From Geotoga petraea (GTDB lineage Bacteria > Thermotogota > Thermotogae > Petrotogales > Petrotogaceae): 64,000 nucleotides of DNA. The position numbers and the translations under genes are program-made. Location: contig NZ_FMYV01000004.1 in assembly GCF_900102615.1 (NCBI RefSeq), positions 1 through 64,000 on the forward strand, given 5' to 3'. The notes under the pieces were generated by a model, which saw only the letters and a program-made list of their open reading frames with translations, was not told the DNA's origin and made no database searches. Positions 36,704-46,102 of the stretch are shown piece by piece. Within the stretch, counting starts at the first letter, position 1, and the number at the start of each line of letters is the position of its first letter.

Positions 36704-38265
36704 AAATAAAAATACTTTAAAAATTCTAAATAAACATACCAGTTTAAATTTTCTGTTTTTGTTAAAAACTCTTTATAATATGCATCTCCAAAAGCTCTAT
36801 ACTTAAAATTAAACAATTTTATTCCAATTTCTAAATCATCTACAGCATAATATGGATTGATCAAAAAAGTATTTTCTAATTCTTCTTCTATCACATCATA
36901 GTCTATGTAATCCTCTATATTGATTTTAAAATTACCATATTTTGCAAATAATCTTGGTTGAATAGTTAGATTTTTAATATCTTTGCTATTGAAATACTCT
37001 ACTCTAAATTCTGGTCTGATATTCTCAAAACCTCTATAAATATTGTTTATATCAAGATAAAAAGCATTTTCTATCTCACTATCATTATTTATTTTGAACT
37101 GAATACCATTTAAAATATTTATATTATAATCTTTACCATAGAAAAATGTATCAAAACTTAGAGTAGTTGAAGTTGCTTTCATGCTACTTAATCCCTTAAA
37201 ATCATATCTCAGTTTCATAAAATGATCGTACGCATTTGTCACTATGAAATAGTTATCTTTTAAATATAAATTAATTGATGGTTTTAGTAAAAATCCATTT
37301 CCTAAATAATTATAAACATAATAAGTATCTGAAAGATAGTCATAATTAATCTCTTTACTAAAATTAGTATATTCTTTGTAACTGAAAGCTTCTTGTTCCA
37401 TATTATTAGTAACTGTTGATGAGTTAGAATCCACTTCTTTTTCAGTTTTTAAATAGTCAACTACAACCTCTTTATTTTCATAATCAAAATCATAATTATA
37501 ATTTATACCTAAAATGGTATCTGTTCTAAAACCTTTAAAAATCCCTGATTTCATATCTATATTAAAATCTAATTTATAAGAAACATCACTGTATTCAAAA
37601 AAGGTTTCTGAATAATCAAAATCTTCCTTATCATAAACATAATCAATAACTTTATTATTATCAAATTCTGTTATTTCATAATTATGTTCTACTATATCCT
37701 CATATTTACTATCAATTGATGACGTCTTCTCTTTAACCTCATCGATATAAGACAACTCAAATTCATATTCATTCTTGTTAATTTTTGTTTCATAACCTAT
37801 ACCAAATTCATCGTCTCTTATTAGATTATCTAATTCTAATTTTTCATTTTCATTATAAGCTATCATATATCTATTTTCTAAATACTTTCCATTTAAATCC
37901 TTATAATAAAAATATAAGTTATGTAAAATAAAATCAGGAAATAGTTTGAATTGTTCTTCATTAATTTGAAGTTTTATTTGTTCAAAGTCTAATTCGAGAT
38001 TATCAATTACTATTTCTTGACCATAAATATCGTCTTCAATTATCTTATTAACATATTCTAAGTTTATTTTATATTTAATTTTAGAATCTTTTTCCAAGAA
38101 ATAATCTTCAGAGGTAAAATTTACATCAAAAGATGCCCATGAGTCTAACCCATCAGGACTAAAATATAATCTATATTTAGTGAATATATTGTTTGGGTTT
38201 TGTTCAAACGAAAATGAAATTAAAGCTAAAGACAAAATAAAAAAGATTAAAAATATTTTCTTCAT
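36700..38265 (-). CDS. putative outer-envelope beta-barrel protein
   Basis: 521 aa with signal peptide (1-19, FSF cleavage region). The mature part alternates polar and aromatic/hydrophobic residues throughout, has many Tyr, Asn, Asp and few Cys, and ends in an aromatic segment (EFLKYFYL), all typical of large outer-membrane barrels. No motif assigns a substrate. It lies downstream of the OmpB-like porin gene but behind a terminator, so it may be expressed separately. Confidence 0.6.
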   Translation of the reverse strand: MKKIFLIFFILSLALISFSFEQNPNNIFTKYRLYFSPDGLDSWASFDVNFTSEDYFLEKDSKIKYKINLEYVNKIIEDDIYGQEIVIDNLELDFEQIKLQINEEQFKLFPDFILHNLYFYYKDLNGKYLENRYMIAYNENEKLELDNLIRDDEFGIGYETKINKNEYEFELSYIDEVKEKTSSIDSKYEDIVEHNYEITEFDNNKVIDYVYDKEDFDYSETFFEYSDVSYKLDFNIDMKSGIFKGFRTDTILGINYNYDFDYENKEVVVDYLKTEKEVDSNSSTVTNNMEQEAFSYKEYTNFSKEINYDYLSDTYYVYNYLGNGFLLKPSINLYLKDNYFIVTNAYDHFMKLRYDFKGLSSMKATSTTLSFDTFFYGKDYNINILNGIQFKINNDSEIENAFYLDINNIYRGFENIRPEFRVEYFNSKDIKNLTIQPRLFAKYGNFKINIEDYIDYDVIEEELENTFLINPYYAVDDLEIGIKLFNFKYRAFGDAYYKEFLTKTENLNWYVYLEFLKYFYL

Positions 38266-38281
38266 AATTAACCTCCCGAGT

Positions 38282-38320
38282 TAATAAAAGAAAACCCGGC
38301 TATATTTCAAGCCAGGTTTT
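38282..38320 (-). terminator. intrinsic terminator of the OmpB-like gene
   Basis: Minus-strand stem AAACCTGGCT/AGCCGGGTTT with one mismatch, followed by TCTTTTATT. Confidence 0.75.
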
Positions 38321-38349
38321 TGATTTATAAAAAATCAATATTGTTTATC

Positions 38350-39867
38350 TTAGAATGAGAATGAAGCTTTAGCAAATAAGTACCAGTGAATAGCTGTGAA
38401 ATCTCCCCAGTTTTCTTCTGTACCTAAATGTCCACCTAATGATAATATTGTGTTAGGTTTGTATGTTGCATCTAAAGTCCAAACTGGTTCTGCAAGTTTA
38501 GCGATTGAATCATACCCATAGTCATTCAATGTATAGTTGTATAATGATGCATCAATTGATACTTTTTCAACTGGGTAAACAGATGCGTTTAAAGCGTAAG
38601 CAACGTATTTGTCTGTTGCACTTGCCATATCTGTTAATGGAACTAAAGCTCCACTTAATCCAGCTAATTCTACATTGTAACTAAATGCATACATATCTTC
38701 CGACATTCCACCCCATACTTTTGCTGTTAAACCAAATGGAGTAGCAACTTCTGTTGAGTCCATTTTTTCAAATTGAGCTGAAACATTGAATAATTCATGA
38801 ATTTCTTCATTTGAGTAAGTAACACCATATTCATAGGATAATGCAGGTGATGCGCCTAAGTCATATGTAACTGTGTCATATAGTCCAAATACCCCAGCCA
38901 TACCTAAATTAGCTTCAGCATCTACACCAGCAGCAATTTCTGAAGCTGCAGCTGTATAAGCTGTATCTCTAAATGGGAATGGATTATCTGTTCTGTATTC
39001 AAAGTCAGCATGTGGAGTAACTGTTACTGCTGGATCTTCTACAACAGAGAAATCTTTGTTATAACCAACGTTAAATCTGTAAGCTGATTCATCAAAAGCA
39101 GTTATATCAGTAGCTGATTGTAAACCGAATGCAGCTGCCATATATAATCCATCAACCATGTCTGCTCCTGCCCAATCTGTACCAGCAGCAAAACCCATAA
39201 ATTTTCCTGATGTTGTTGTTGATTGTAAAGTAACTGCAGTTCTATCTGTATTTGCACCCCAGAAAGCAGCGTTAATATTACCTGATCCTAATTCGTAAGC
39301 AAATGGATAGTTAACAGCCATAACATCACCAGCAACAACTGATGTTGCAGCTTCTGAAGTAGCATGTCTTGTATCTAAATTATCCAATGTGATATAAGTA
39401 AAATCTAAGTCAATGGCTTTGAAATTAGCTGTCATATATTTTGTACCAATTGGATCATCTACAAGACCATTACCATCATAATCATAGTTTGCTAAATAAT
39501 ATGAATTAACTGTGCCAGTATAAGGGCTATTTACAAATCCTAAAGTCATCATATCATCATCATATGTAGCACTTAAAAATGTTGGTACTGCATCATAATT
39601 AGGGAATGAACCTGCGAAATTTGCTGTTAATGTTGCAGGATAATCAGCATCTACATTTTCACCTGAAATAGAAACTGACATACTCCAATCAGCTGTGTAT
39701 AATGCACCATTGTCTACAAATAAATCAAAACCTGTTTCTTCAAACAAAAGGCCGAAACTTACACCGCCAGATACAGCCGTTGTAAAATTAGGTCCTGTAG
39801 CTGTGATCCCAGCAAATGAAGCTAACGCCATTGCTAATACGGCTATTATAGCCACTAGTTTTTTCAT
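38350..39867 (-). CDS. OmpB-like toga outer-membrane barrel protein
   Basis: 505 aa from the ATG at 39867 (AGGGGG site upstream); an ORF extension of 15 codons covers the leader and is rejected. Signal peptide 1-19 (ALASFAGIT). The mature protein is rich in Ala, Thr, Asp, Gly and aromatic strands and ends in Phe (AKASFSF), the C-terminal Phe signal of outer-membrane barrels. Codon choice is better (more G/C) than in neighbours, as for highly expressed genes. It follows the OmpA-alpha-like gene as in toga loci. Porin function is inference. Confidence 0.72.
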   Translation of the reverse strand: MKKLVAIIAVLAMALASFAGITATGPNFTTAVSGGVSFGLLFEETGFDLFVDNGALYTADWSMSVSISGENVDADYPATLTANFAGSFPNYDAVPTFLSATYDDDMMTLGFVNSPYTGTVNSYYLANYDYDGNGLVDDPIGTKYMTANFKAIDLDFTYITLDNLDTRHATSEAATSVVAGDVMAVNYPFAYELGSGNINAAFWGANTDRTAVTLQSTTTSGKFMGFAAGTDWAGADMVDGLYMAAAFGLQSATDITAFDESAYRFNVGYNKDFSVVEDPAVTVTPHADFEYRTDNPFPFRDTAYTAAASEIAAGVDAEANLGMAGVFGLYDTVTYDLGASPALSYEYGVTYSNEEIHELFNVSAQFEKMDSTEVATPFGLTAKVWGGMSEDMYAFSYNVELAGLSGALVPLTDMASATDKYVAYALNASVYPVEKVSIDASLYNYTLNDYGYDSIAKLAEPVWTLDATYKPNTILSLGGHLGTEENWGDFTAIHWYLFAKASFSF

Positions 39868-39932
39868 GAAAAACCAAACCCCCTTTGAAAGTTTTATTTT
39901 TTTTGTCTTCATGAATATAAAATATTCAATTT

Positions 39933-39962
39933 ATTATATCATACGTTAAATTCATTTGTCAA
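39933..39962 (-). promoter_or_regulatory. promoter of the OmpB-like gene
   Basis: Minus strand TTGACA (39962-39957), 18-nt spacer, TATAAT (39938-39933): near-perfect, fitting a major envelope protein. The leader is about 60 nt. Confidence 0.8.
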
Positions 39963-40011
39963 TAAGTATTACATTAATTATTAACTAAAAATTTCTAAAT
40001 AGTTAATTCAA

Positions 40012-40863
40012 TTATGGTAAGAATATACCAGCAACACCAGCAGCTAAACCTGCAACTGCAACTATCCATAAGAATGTGTTGCCTGAAGAAGCTTCAAGTT
40101 CGTCAATTCTCATGTTAGCAGCTTCTACTTCTTGATTTAGTATTTCAATGTTATCTGTGTTAACTGCTACTTTTTTAGCCATATTTGGGTAAGTTGACAT
40201 AATTGAATCCAATACCATCATTTGATCTGTGTCTAATCTTGGAGCAGCTTTTAAATCTCCAAGTTCATTTCTTAATTTGTCGATATCTCCCATTAAAAAT
40301 AATAAATCTTGTGATAATGAATCGCTTGTGTTTTTAGCTCTGTAAGCAGCTTTTTTAACATCTGGATATGTATTTCTAAGATCTGACATTAAGTCTTGAT
40401 CAGCTGCTAAAGAATCTTCTAAAGCGTCAATTCTTTTATTTGTTGCATTAATATCTTTCCCGATTTCATCAATTTGAGCAAATACATCATATTTTAATTT
40501 CAAAATTGCTCTTGTGCTTCTTGCTTTGTAATCTTCTAAAGCTTGCATAGAAGCAGGATCTTCTGAAACCTTTTTAGTTAAAGCTTTTAATGTTGTTTCC
40601 ATTCTTTCAATGTCTTCAGCTTTTGCAATCATAGGAGAATTTTCTAAATACATGATTGCTCTTGTTAACCAAATTGAAGCATCTGATCTTGTTAAAGCTT
40701 GAGAACCGTTAAATGTGTTTTGATCAGTTGGGATTACACCTTTGTTCACAAGGTTCATAACATAGTCATAAGCCCAGTGATCCTCTTTTACGTCTTGGAA
40801 TCCTACTGCAAAAGCAGAAATCACAAAAAGTAAAGACAAAAATAGAACCAATGTTTTTTTCAT
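40012..40863 (-). CDS. OmpA-alpha-like toga anchor protein (SLH domain, coiled coil, membrane anchor)
   Basis: 283 aa. Signal peptide 1-19, one SLH domain (about 20-75: FQDVKEDHWAYDYVMNLVNKGVI), a long coiled coil (about 80-260), and a C-terminal hydrophobic helix (about 263-283, LWIVAVAGLAAGVAGIF). This is the architecture of Thermotoga OmpA1, a rod that spans the periplasm, binding the cell wall by SLH and the toga by its C-terminus. Strong upstream promoter; the OmpB-like gene follows with its own. Confidence 0.88.
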   Translation of the reverse strand: MKKTLVLFLSLLFVISAFAVGFQDVKEDHWAYDYVMNLVNKGVIPTDQNTFNGSQALTRSDASIWLTRAIMYLENSPMIAKAEDIERMETTLKALTKKVSEDPASMQALEDYKARSTRAILKLKYDVFAQIDEIGKDINATNKRIDALEDSLAADQDLMSDLRNTYPDVKKAAYRAKNTSDSLSQDLLFLMGDIDKLRNELGDLKAAPRLDTDQMMVLDSIMSTYPNMAKKVAVNTDNIEILNQEVEAANMRIDELEASSGNTFLWIVAVAGLAAGVAGIFLP

Positions 40864-40914
40864 GTTTCATTACCCCCTTTTATAAGTGTTGTTAATTATT
40901 GTAACCACTATGTA

Positions 40915-40942
40915 ATTATACTACAAATTCCGTAAAAATCAA
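40915..40942 (-). promoter_or_regulatory. promoter of the OmpA-alpha-like gene
   Basis: Minus strand TTGATT (40942-40937), 16-nt spacer, TATAAT (40920-40915); leader about 45 nt ending in AAGGGGGTAATGAAAC before the ATG. Confidence 0.65.
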
Positions 40943-40963
40943 AAATACTTTAGAAACAATCAA

Positions 40964-42160
40964 TTAAGAAACCAATATTTTAAAGAACTTTCTTTTTCCT
41001 ATCCTTAAAACTTCACCCCCCTTTAAGTTTAATAATTCTCTAAAGTCTGTTATTTTTTCTTCGTTAATTTTAACTGCACCTTGCTTTATCATTCTTTTTG
41101 CTTCACTTTTACTTTCAAAAAGATTGTTATTCATTAATAAGTCTATAATTTCTATTTCACCATTTAAAATATTTAAATAAGGCATTTCATCTGGGTTATT
41201 TTTCTTTTGAAACACGTTTATAAAATGTTCTTTTGCTTTTTCTGCCTCTTCTTTAGTATAGAAATCGCTAACTATTGCCATACCTAAATTCATTTTTATG
41301 TCTCTTGGATTTGTCTCTGGTTGTTTCAACAATTCCTCTATCTTTCTTATATCTTCAGATGTCATGTCTGTTAAATATTTCATATATTTTACTATTAATG
41401 TATCTGGGATTGACATAACTTTTCCAAACATATCCTCTGGTTTATCAGTAAATGCTATATAGTTATCATAAGTTTTGCTCATTTTTAGGTTCCCATCGGT
41501 TCCTTCAATTATTGGCATAGTTAAAACTATTTGAGGTTTCATTCCTTCTTCTTCTTGAAGTTTTCTACCAACAAGAAGATTAAAGAGTTGATCTGTTCCA
41601 CCTATTTCAACATCTGACTCGACCATAACAGAATCATAACCCTGAGCTATAGGATATAAAAATTCTGAAATGCTTATAGGCTGGTTGTTGGTGTACCTTT
41701 TGTTAAAATCATCTCTTTCCAACATTCTTGCTACAGTATATTTTGAAGACAATTTTAAAACATCTTCGAAAGTCATTTTATCAAACCATTCACCATTGTA
41801 CTTTAGAGTAGTTTTATCTTTATCAATAATTTTAAAAGCCTGTTCAGCATATGATTTTGCATTTTCAATAACTTCTTCTTTGGTAAGCATTGGTCTTGTT
41901 TTTGATTTCCCAGATGGATCACCAATTCGAGCAGTGAAATCACCTATTATAAGAATTACTTCATGCCCAAAATCCTGAAATTGTTTTAGTTTTTTTAAAA
42001 CAACTGCATGCCCTAAATGTAGATCCGGCCTTGATGGATCTACCCCTAATTTAATTTTTAATTTTTTTTTCTCATTCAATTTATTTATAAACTCTTTGTC
42101 GTTTATAAAATCAATCGCATTTTCTTTTAAAATTTTTAGTTGGTCTTGTGGATTAGTCAA
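40964..42160 (-). CDS. tyrS: tyrosyl-tRNA synthetase
   Basis: 398 aa. Class I signatures HLGHAVVLKKL (HIGH, about 49) and KMSKTYDN (KMSKS variant, about 233), plus a C-terminal S4 RNA-binding domain (about 330-398, EAKRMIKQGAVKINEEKI). It follows secG by 16 bases and is probably transcribed from the secG promoter; no T-box leader is present. Confidence 0.95.
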   Translation of the reverse strand: MTNPQDQLKILKENAIDFINDKEFINKLNEKKKLKIKLGVDPSRPDLHLGHAVVLKKLKQFQDFGHEVILIIGDFTARIGDPSGKSKTRPMLTKEEVIENAKSYAEQAFKIIDKDKTTLKYNGEWFDKMTFEDVLKLSSKYTVARMLERDDFNKRYTNNQPISISEFLYPIAQGYDSVMVESDVEIGGTDQLFNLLVGRKLQEEEGMKPQIVLTMPIIEGTDGNLKMSKTYDNYIAFTDKPEDMFGKVMSIPDTLIVKYMKYLTDMTSEDIRKIEELLKQPETNPRDIKMNLGMAIVSDFYTKEEAEKAKEHFINVFQKKNNPDEMPYLNILNGEIEIIDLLMNNNLFESKSEAKRMIKQGAVKINEEKITDFRELLNLKGGEVLRIGKRKFFKILVS

Positions 42161-42176
42161 AATATTCCTACCTCAC

Positions 42177-42413
42177 TTAAGCTAAAACTAATGTAGTTAA
42201 AAAACAAGAAAACATGAATACTATGCCTAAACCTAATGCCCATTTTGCATTTGAATCCATACCTTTTTCTCTTCCAAAATTGGCTTGAGACGCACCACCA
42301 CCAAATGCTCCACCTAATTCAGAATTTCTTTGCATTCTTTTTAGTGCGAAAAAAATAACGCCTAAAGAAAGTATTATATGTACAATAATCATCAGTATTC
42401 CTAAAGTGCTCAT
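42177..42413 (-). CDS. secG: protein translocase subunit SecG
   Basis: 78 aa with two membrane helices (about 3-23 and 55-77) joined by a Gly/Ala-rich loop (GGAFGGGASQANFGREKG), the SecG pattern; the family motif L-x-x-GKG-x-x is relaxed. Stimulates SecYEG translocation. GGAGG site; own promoter at 42447-42475. Confidence 0.92.
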   Translation of the reverse strand: MSTLGILMIIVHIILSLGVIFFALKRMQRNSELGGAFGGGASQANFGREKGMDSNAKWALGLGIVFMFSCFLTTLVLA

Positions 42414-42446
42414 TTATGTATCCTCCTTTGTCTTAATTCCATCATA

Positions 42447-42475
42447 ATTATACATTATTAGCATCTATATTTCAA
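42447..42475 (-). promoter_or_regulatory. promoter of secG-tyrS
   Basis: Minus strand TTGAAA (42475-42470), 17-nt spacer, TATAAT (42452-42447). The intergenic region 42414-42706 otherwise holds the LacI-type promoter/operator and AT-rich sequence without other visible features. Confidence 0.75.
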
Positions 42476-42658
42476 GTGTCAGAAGTATCCAAAAAAAATT
42501 GTAATAATAAAGATAATAATTATTTATATGTTATCACCCTATCAATTTATTTCATAATGCTAATAATTCGAAATATATGTTATTATTTGTATATAATGAA
42601 CATTATCTCATTTTTATTTTAGTTAACTAAAATTGTAAAATTTCTTTGTAAGCTGTAG

Positions 42659-42681
42659 TATAATGATTAGGAAGCGCTTTC
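42659..42681 (+). promoter_or_regulatory. LacI-family promoter -10 and candidate autoregulatory operator
   Basis: TATAAT (42659-42664) is followed at the expected start point by GGAAGCGCTTTC (42670-42681), whose core AAGCGCTT is a perfect palindrome with the central CpG of LacI/CcpA-type operators. No good -35 is visible. Binding here would block its own transcription (inference). Confidence 0.6.
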
Positions 42682-42706
42682 AATTTATAAGGGGGGGGTT
42701 AGTCTT

Positions 42707-43708
42707 TTGAAAAGTAATAAAGCTCCAACAATAAAAGATGTTGCTAAAAAATCTCATACTGGGATAGCAACAGTATCTCGAGTTATAAATAATTCGGGTA
42801 AAGTTAGCGAGAATACTAAAAATAGAATTTTAAAGGCCATAGATGAATTAGGATATACCCCTAATCTTCATGCCAGATCACTATCTTCAAAAAAAGGTAA
42901 CTCTATTTCTCTTGTGATTCCAGATATGGGAGAATTTTACGGAATTTTATACAAGTATATAGAAAAAAACCTTGCGCAAATGGGTTATAGGGTGATAGTT
43001 TTCCCATTGGTAGATGAAATATCGCTTGCCAAAATTAAAAATAAGGCAGATTTAATATATCAAACAGATGCAGTTTTTATTTCTTCTCTTTCTGTCAGGA
43101 AAATTTTTAAAGATAAGATACCTCAAAAAAAACTGATTTTAGTTGACTCAAAAGATGATAGATTCGATTCTATATATATAGATAATTATGATATCGGAGT
43201 AAAAGCAGCAGAATATTTGTTATCTAAATCCAAAACAACAGAAAAATATTTATTAATTTCTTTTAAAGAACTTGAAAATGATTTCACATCTCATGTGTTC
43301 AAATATAGAGACGAAGGATTTTTAGACACAATGAAAAAACATAAAAAAAGAGTTAAAAAGATAGACGCAGATCTCTATTGGGATGGTGGATATGAGGCTA
43401 TGAAAAAATATTCGTCAAAAAATTCAATAAATAAAAGCAAAGTTAATGTATTTGCTACTTGTGATATGTTGGGTTTTGGTGTTAGAAACTTTTTTAACGA
43501 AAAAAATCTTTTACCGAATAAAAACTATAATTTGATTGGTGTTGATGACATACCAATAAGTAAGGTCATAGGACTAACAACAATACACCAACCTTTAGAA
43601 CTCATGGCAGATAATGCTGTTGGTATTTTTAAGAAATTTCTTGAAAATAAAGAAAAGAAAATCACTCATAAAAAAATAGAATCAAAATTAATAGTTAGAG
43701 AAACTTGA
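42707..43708 (+). CDS. LacI family transcriptional regulator
   Basis: 333 aa. N-terminal LacI helix-turn-helix (TIKDVAKKSHTGIATVSRVINN, about 8-29) and hinge (NLHARSLSSKK), then a periplasmic-binding-protein-like effector domain (about 62-333; ISLVIPDMGEFYG, GVDDIPISKV, TTIHQPLELM). TTG start about ten bases after a run of nine G. No sugar operon is adjacent, so the regulon is elsewhere; the operator at its promoter suggests autoregulation. Confidence 0.9.
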   Translation: MKSNKAPTIKDVAKKSHTGIATVSRVINNSGKVSENTKNRILKAIDELGYTPNLHARSLSSKKGNSISLVIPDMGEFYGILYKYIEKNLAQMGYRVIVFPLVDEISLAKIKNKADLIYQTDAVFISSLSVRKIFKDKIPQKKLILVDSKDDRFDSIYIDNYDIGVKAAEYLLSKSKTTEKYLLISFKELENDFTSHVFKYRDEGFLDTMKKHKKRVKKIDADLYWDGGYEAMKKYSSKNSINKSKVNVFATCDMLGFGVRNFFNEKNLLPNKNYNLIGVDDIPISKVIGLTTIHQPLELMADNAVGIFKKFLENKEKKITHKKIESKLIVRET

Positions 43709-43745
43709 GCTCTGTATTAATATTTTACAGGGCTTTTATTTTTTC
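43708..43745 (+). terminator. intrinsic terminator of the LacI-family gene
   Basis: Stem AGCTCTGTA/TACAGGGCT (one G-U pair), then TTTTATTTTTT. Confidence 0.78.
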
Positions 43746-43804
43746 TGTAATTATGTTTTGATATAATAAAAGCTGAAAAAAGTTTTTTAGTGGAGGTGCT
43801 TACT

Positions 43805-45628
43805 TTGTACGAGCCAGAACTGATTAGAAATATATCTATTATAGCTCATATAGATCATGGAAAAACAACTTTAGTAGATAGAATACTTGAGATGACTCAT
43901 TCAGTTGAAGACAGAAAAATGCAAGAACAATATCTTGACATGATGGATTTAGAAAGAGAAAGAGGGATCACCATAAAATCTCAACCTGTTAAAATCTTCT
44001 TCGATTCTGAAGATGGAAATAGATATGAAATAAACATAATAGACACTCCCGGTCATGTGGATTTCACTTACGAAGTGTCTAGATCTTTGGCTGCATGTGA
44101 GGGAGCTGTTTTATTAGTTGATGCTTCTCAAGGTGTAGAAGCACAAACTGTAACCAATACTTATTTGGCTTTAGAAAACGAACTGGAAATAATTGGAGCT
44201 ATAAACAAAATCGACTTACCAAGCGCCAACCCAGATGAAACTATTCTTGAAATAAATGATTTAGTTGGGATAGACACAGAAGATATAAACAAAATTTCTG
44301 CTAAAACAGGTGATGGTGTAAGAGAACTTTTAGAACAAATTGTTAAAAAAGTGCCTTCTCCAGCGTCCAAGGATCAGAAAGACAAAAAACTAAAAGCTCT
44401 AATATTCGACGCCAAATACGATAAGTACAAAGGTGTAATTATTTATGCGAGAGTTTTTTCTGGTACTGTAAAAAAAGGTGACAAAATAAAACTTATGAAT
44501 ACTAACGAGACATACGAAGTATCAGAAGTGGGAGAATTTCACCCTGAAATGATTGAATCAAAAGATTTATCTGCTGGTGAAGTTGGATATATTATTGCTG
44601 GAATTAAAGATATAGAGGAAGCAAAAGTAGGAGATACTATAACTTTAGCCAATAACCCTATTGAAGAAAAATTGCCTGGCTACAAGGAATCAAAGCCTAT
44701 GGTTTACGCAGGACTTTACCCGGGATTACCTAAATATTATGAGGAATTGAGGAAAGCACTCGAAAAATTAAAACTAAATGACGCTTCTCTTGATTTTGTA
44801 CCTGAGAATTCACCTGCTATGGGATTTGGATTTAGATGTGGTTTTTTAGGCCTTTTACACATGGATGTTATAAAAGAAAGGCTTCAGAGAGAGTTTGAAA
44901 TCGCTGTGATACTTACTGCACCCAGTGTAGTTTATAAAGCAAAAATGAAAAATGGGGAAATGGTTGAAATTAATAACCCAGCTGAATTTCCAGAACAAGA
45001 GCAAATAGAAGAAGTTTTTGAACCATTTTCTAAGCTTGACATAATAACTCCTCCTGAATATATGGGGAATTTAGTTCAATTAGCTCAAGTAGAAAAGAGG
45101 GGGGAATTTTTATCTGTTTCTAATGCTGGTAAAGATAGAATTGTTCTTCATTTTGAAATACCAATTGCTGAATTAATATTTGATTTTTTTGATAAAATGA
45201 AAGCTATGTCAAGGGGATATGCATCTATGGATTATGAATTTACCGAATACAAGAAATCTGATCTTAAAAAAGTCCAAATACTTGTTAATAAAGAACCCAT
45301 TGATGCTTTATCTTTTATAGATCATGAATCTAAAGTGTATGAAACATCAAGAAAAATTGTAGATAAACTTAAAGATTTAATTCCAAAACATCAATTTGAA
45401 CTGCCTATTCAAGCGTACTCGGATGGAAAAATTATTGCAAGGTCCACTATAAAGGCTTTTAGAAAAGATGTTCTTTCTAAATGTTATGGTGGGGACATAA
45501 CGAGAAAGATGAAATTAATTGAAAAACAAAAAGAGGGCAAAAAAAGAATGCGTGAAATTGGTAGTGTTAACATCCCTCAAGATGCTTTTCTTGCACTACT
45601 CAAGATTAATGAAGAAGATAACAATTAA
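43805..45628 (+). CDS. lepA: elongation factor 4 (LepA), back-translocating GTPase
   Basis: 607 aa from a TTG at 43805, seven bases after GGAGGT; a GTG five codons earlier overlaps that site and is rejected. G1 AHIDHGKTTL, G2 ERGITIKS, G3 DTPGHVDF, G4 NKID, then EF-G-like domains II, III, V and the LepA-specific C-terminal domain (QAYSDGKIIARSTIKAFRKDVLSKCYGGDITRK region, about 530-607). Acts on stalled ribosomes and in 30S biogenesis. Confidence 0.96.
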   Translation: MYEPELIRNISIIAHIDHGKTTLVDRILEMTHSVEDRKMQEQYLDMMDLERERGITIKSQPVKIFFDSEDGNRYEINIIDTPGHVDFTYEVSRSLAACEGAVLLVDASQGVEAQTVTNTYLALENELEIIGAINKIDLPSANPDETILEINDLVGIDTEDINKISAKTGDGVRELLEQIVKKVPSPASKDQKDKKLKALIFDAKYDKYKGVIIYARVFSGTVKKGDKIKLMNTNETYEVSEVGEFHPEMIESKDLSAGEVGYIIAGIKDIEEAKVGDTITLANNPIEEKLPGYKESKPMVYAGLYPGLPKYYEELRKALEKLKLNDASLDFVPENSPAMGFGFRCGFLGLLHMDVIKERLQREFEIAVILTAPSVVYKAKMKNGEMVEINNPAEFPEQEQIEEVFEPFSKLDIITPPEYMGNLVQLAQVEKRGEFLSVSNAGKDRIVLHFEIPIAELIFDFFDKMKAMSRGYASMDYEFTEYKKSDLKKVQILVNKEPIDALSFIDHESKVYETSRKIVDKLKDLIPKHQFELPIQAYSDGKIIARSTIKAFRKDVLSKCYGGDITRKMKLIEKQKEGKKRMREIGSVNIPQDAFLALLKINEEDNN

Positions 45629-45664
45629 TTGCCAGTAGTTACTATTAATTTGTAATTTATATAT

Positions 45665-45693
45665 TTGTAAAACTATAATATTTAATGTATAAT
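45665..45693 (+). promoter_or_regulatory. promoter of the small membrane protein gene
   Basis: TTGTAA (45665-45670), 17-nt spacer, TATAAT (45688-45693). It overlaps the upstream in-frame ATG at 45685, which therefore cannot be the start codon. Confidence 0.7.
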
Positions 45694-45732
45694 AGAGACA
45701 AATTGATATCATTTTGCATGGGGGTGTATCCT

Positions 45733-46071
45733 TTGTCAAATAGTTCTAAAGGACAAAAAATGTCCAAAATGCAGCTTTACAACATCATCCTGTGGATAGT
45801 TGGTTTAGCCGCAACCTTTTTGTTTACTTTATGGGTAGACTTACCTATTGTTTTATTTGCAATTGCAATAGTTGCAGTTATATCAAGGCAATGGTTTCTT
45901 GGAATGGCTATGTCCATCATTAGAGGAACTGGTGTTTTTGGTTTAGCAGAAGGTGGAATTGAAATGTTGTGGATCACTTTATTTTTGCTATTTCTTTTCA
46001 TGTTTGGAATTTACAGATTTTTCTTTGATACTGATAAATTCTTGAAAAAGAGAAAACTAAGAAAATCTTAA
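45733..46071 (+). CDS. small integral membrane protein of unknown function
   Basis: 112 aa from a TTG at 45733 preceded by GGGGGTG. Three hydrophobic stretches (about 17-35, 37-60 and 74-97) and a strongly basic tail (KFLKKRKLRKS), so N-out or cytoplasmic C-terminus by the positive-inside rule. The text IIRGTGVFGLAEGG between helices 2 and 3 may be a conserved loop. I do not recognise the family. Own promoter and terminator make it a single-gene unit. Confidence 0.7.
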   Translation: MSNSSKGQKMSKMQLYNIILWIVGLAATFLFTLWVDLPIVLFAIAIVAVISRQWFLGMAMSIIRGTGVFGLAEGGIEMLWITLFLLFLFMFGIYRFFFDTDKFLKKRKLRKS

Positions 46072-46102
46072 AAAATCAGGAGCTACGCTCCTGATTTTTT
46101 TT
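46070..46102. terminator. bidirectional intrinsic terminator
   Basis: Stem AAAAATCAGGAGC/GCTCCTGATTTTT with a three-base loop (46071-46099), T-runs on both strands; between the membrane protein gene and uvrB. Confidence 0.9.

Noticed and set aside
42161..42176. T-box leader for tyrS
   Set aside because: tyrS starts 16 bp after secG; there is no room for a T-box and no specifier/antiterminator pattern upstream of secG.
43790..43804. GTG start for lepA five codons upstream
   Set aside because: The GTG overlaps GGAGGT, which is the ribosome binding site for the TTG at 43805; the extra residues are not part of LepA.
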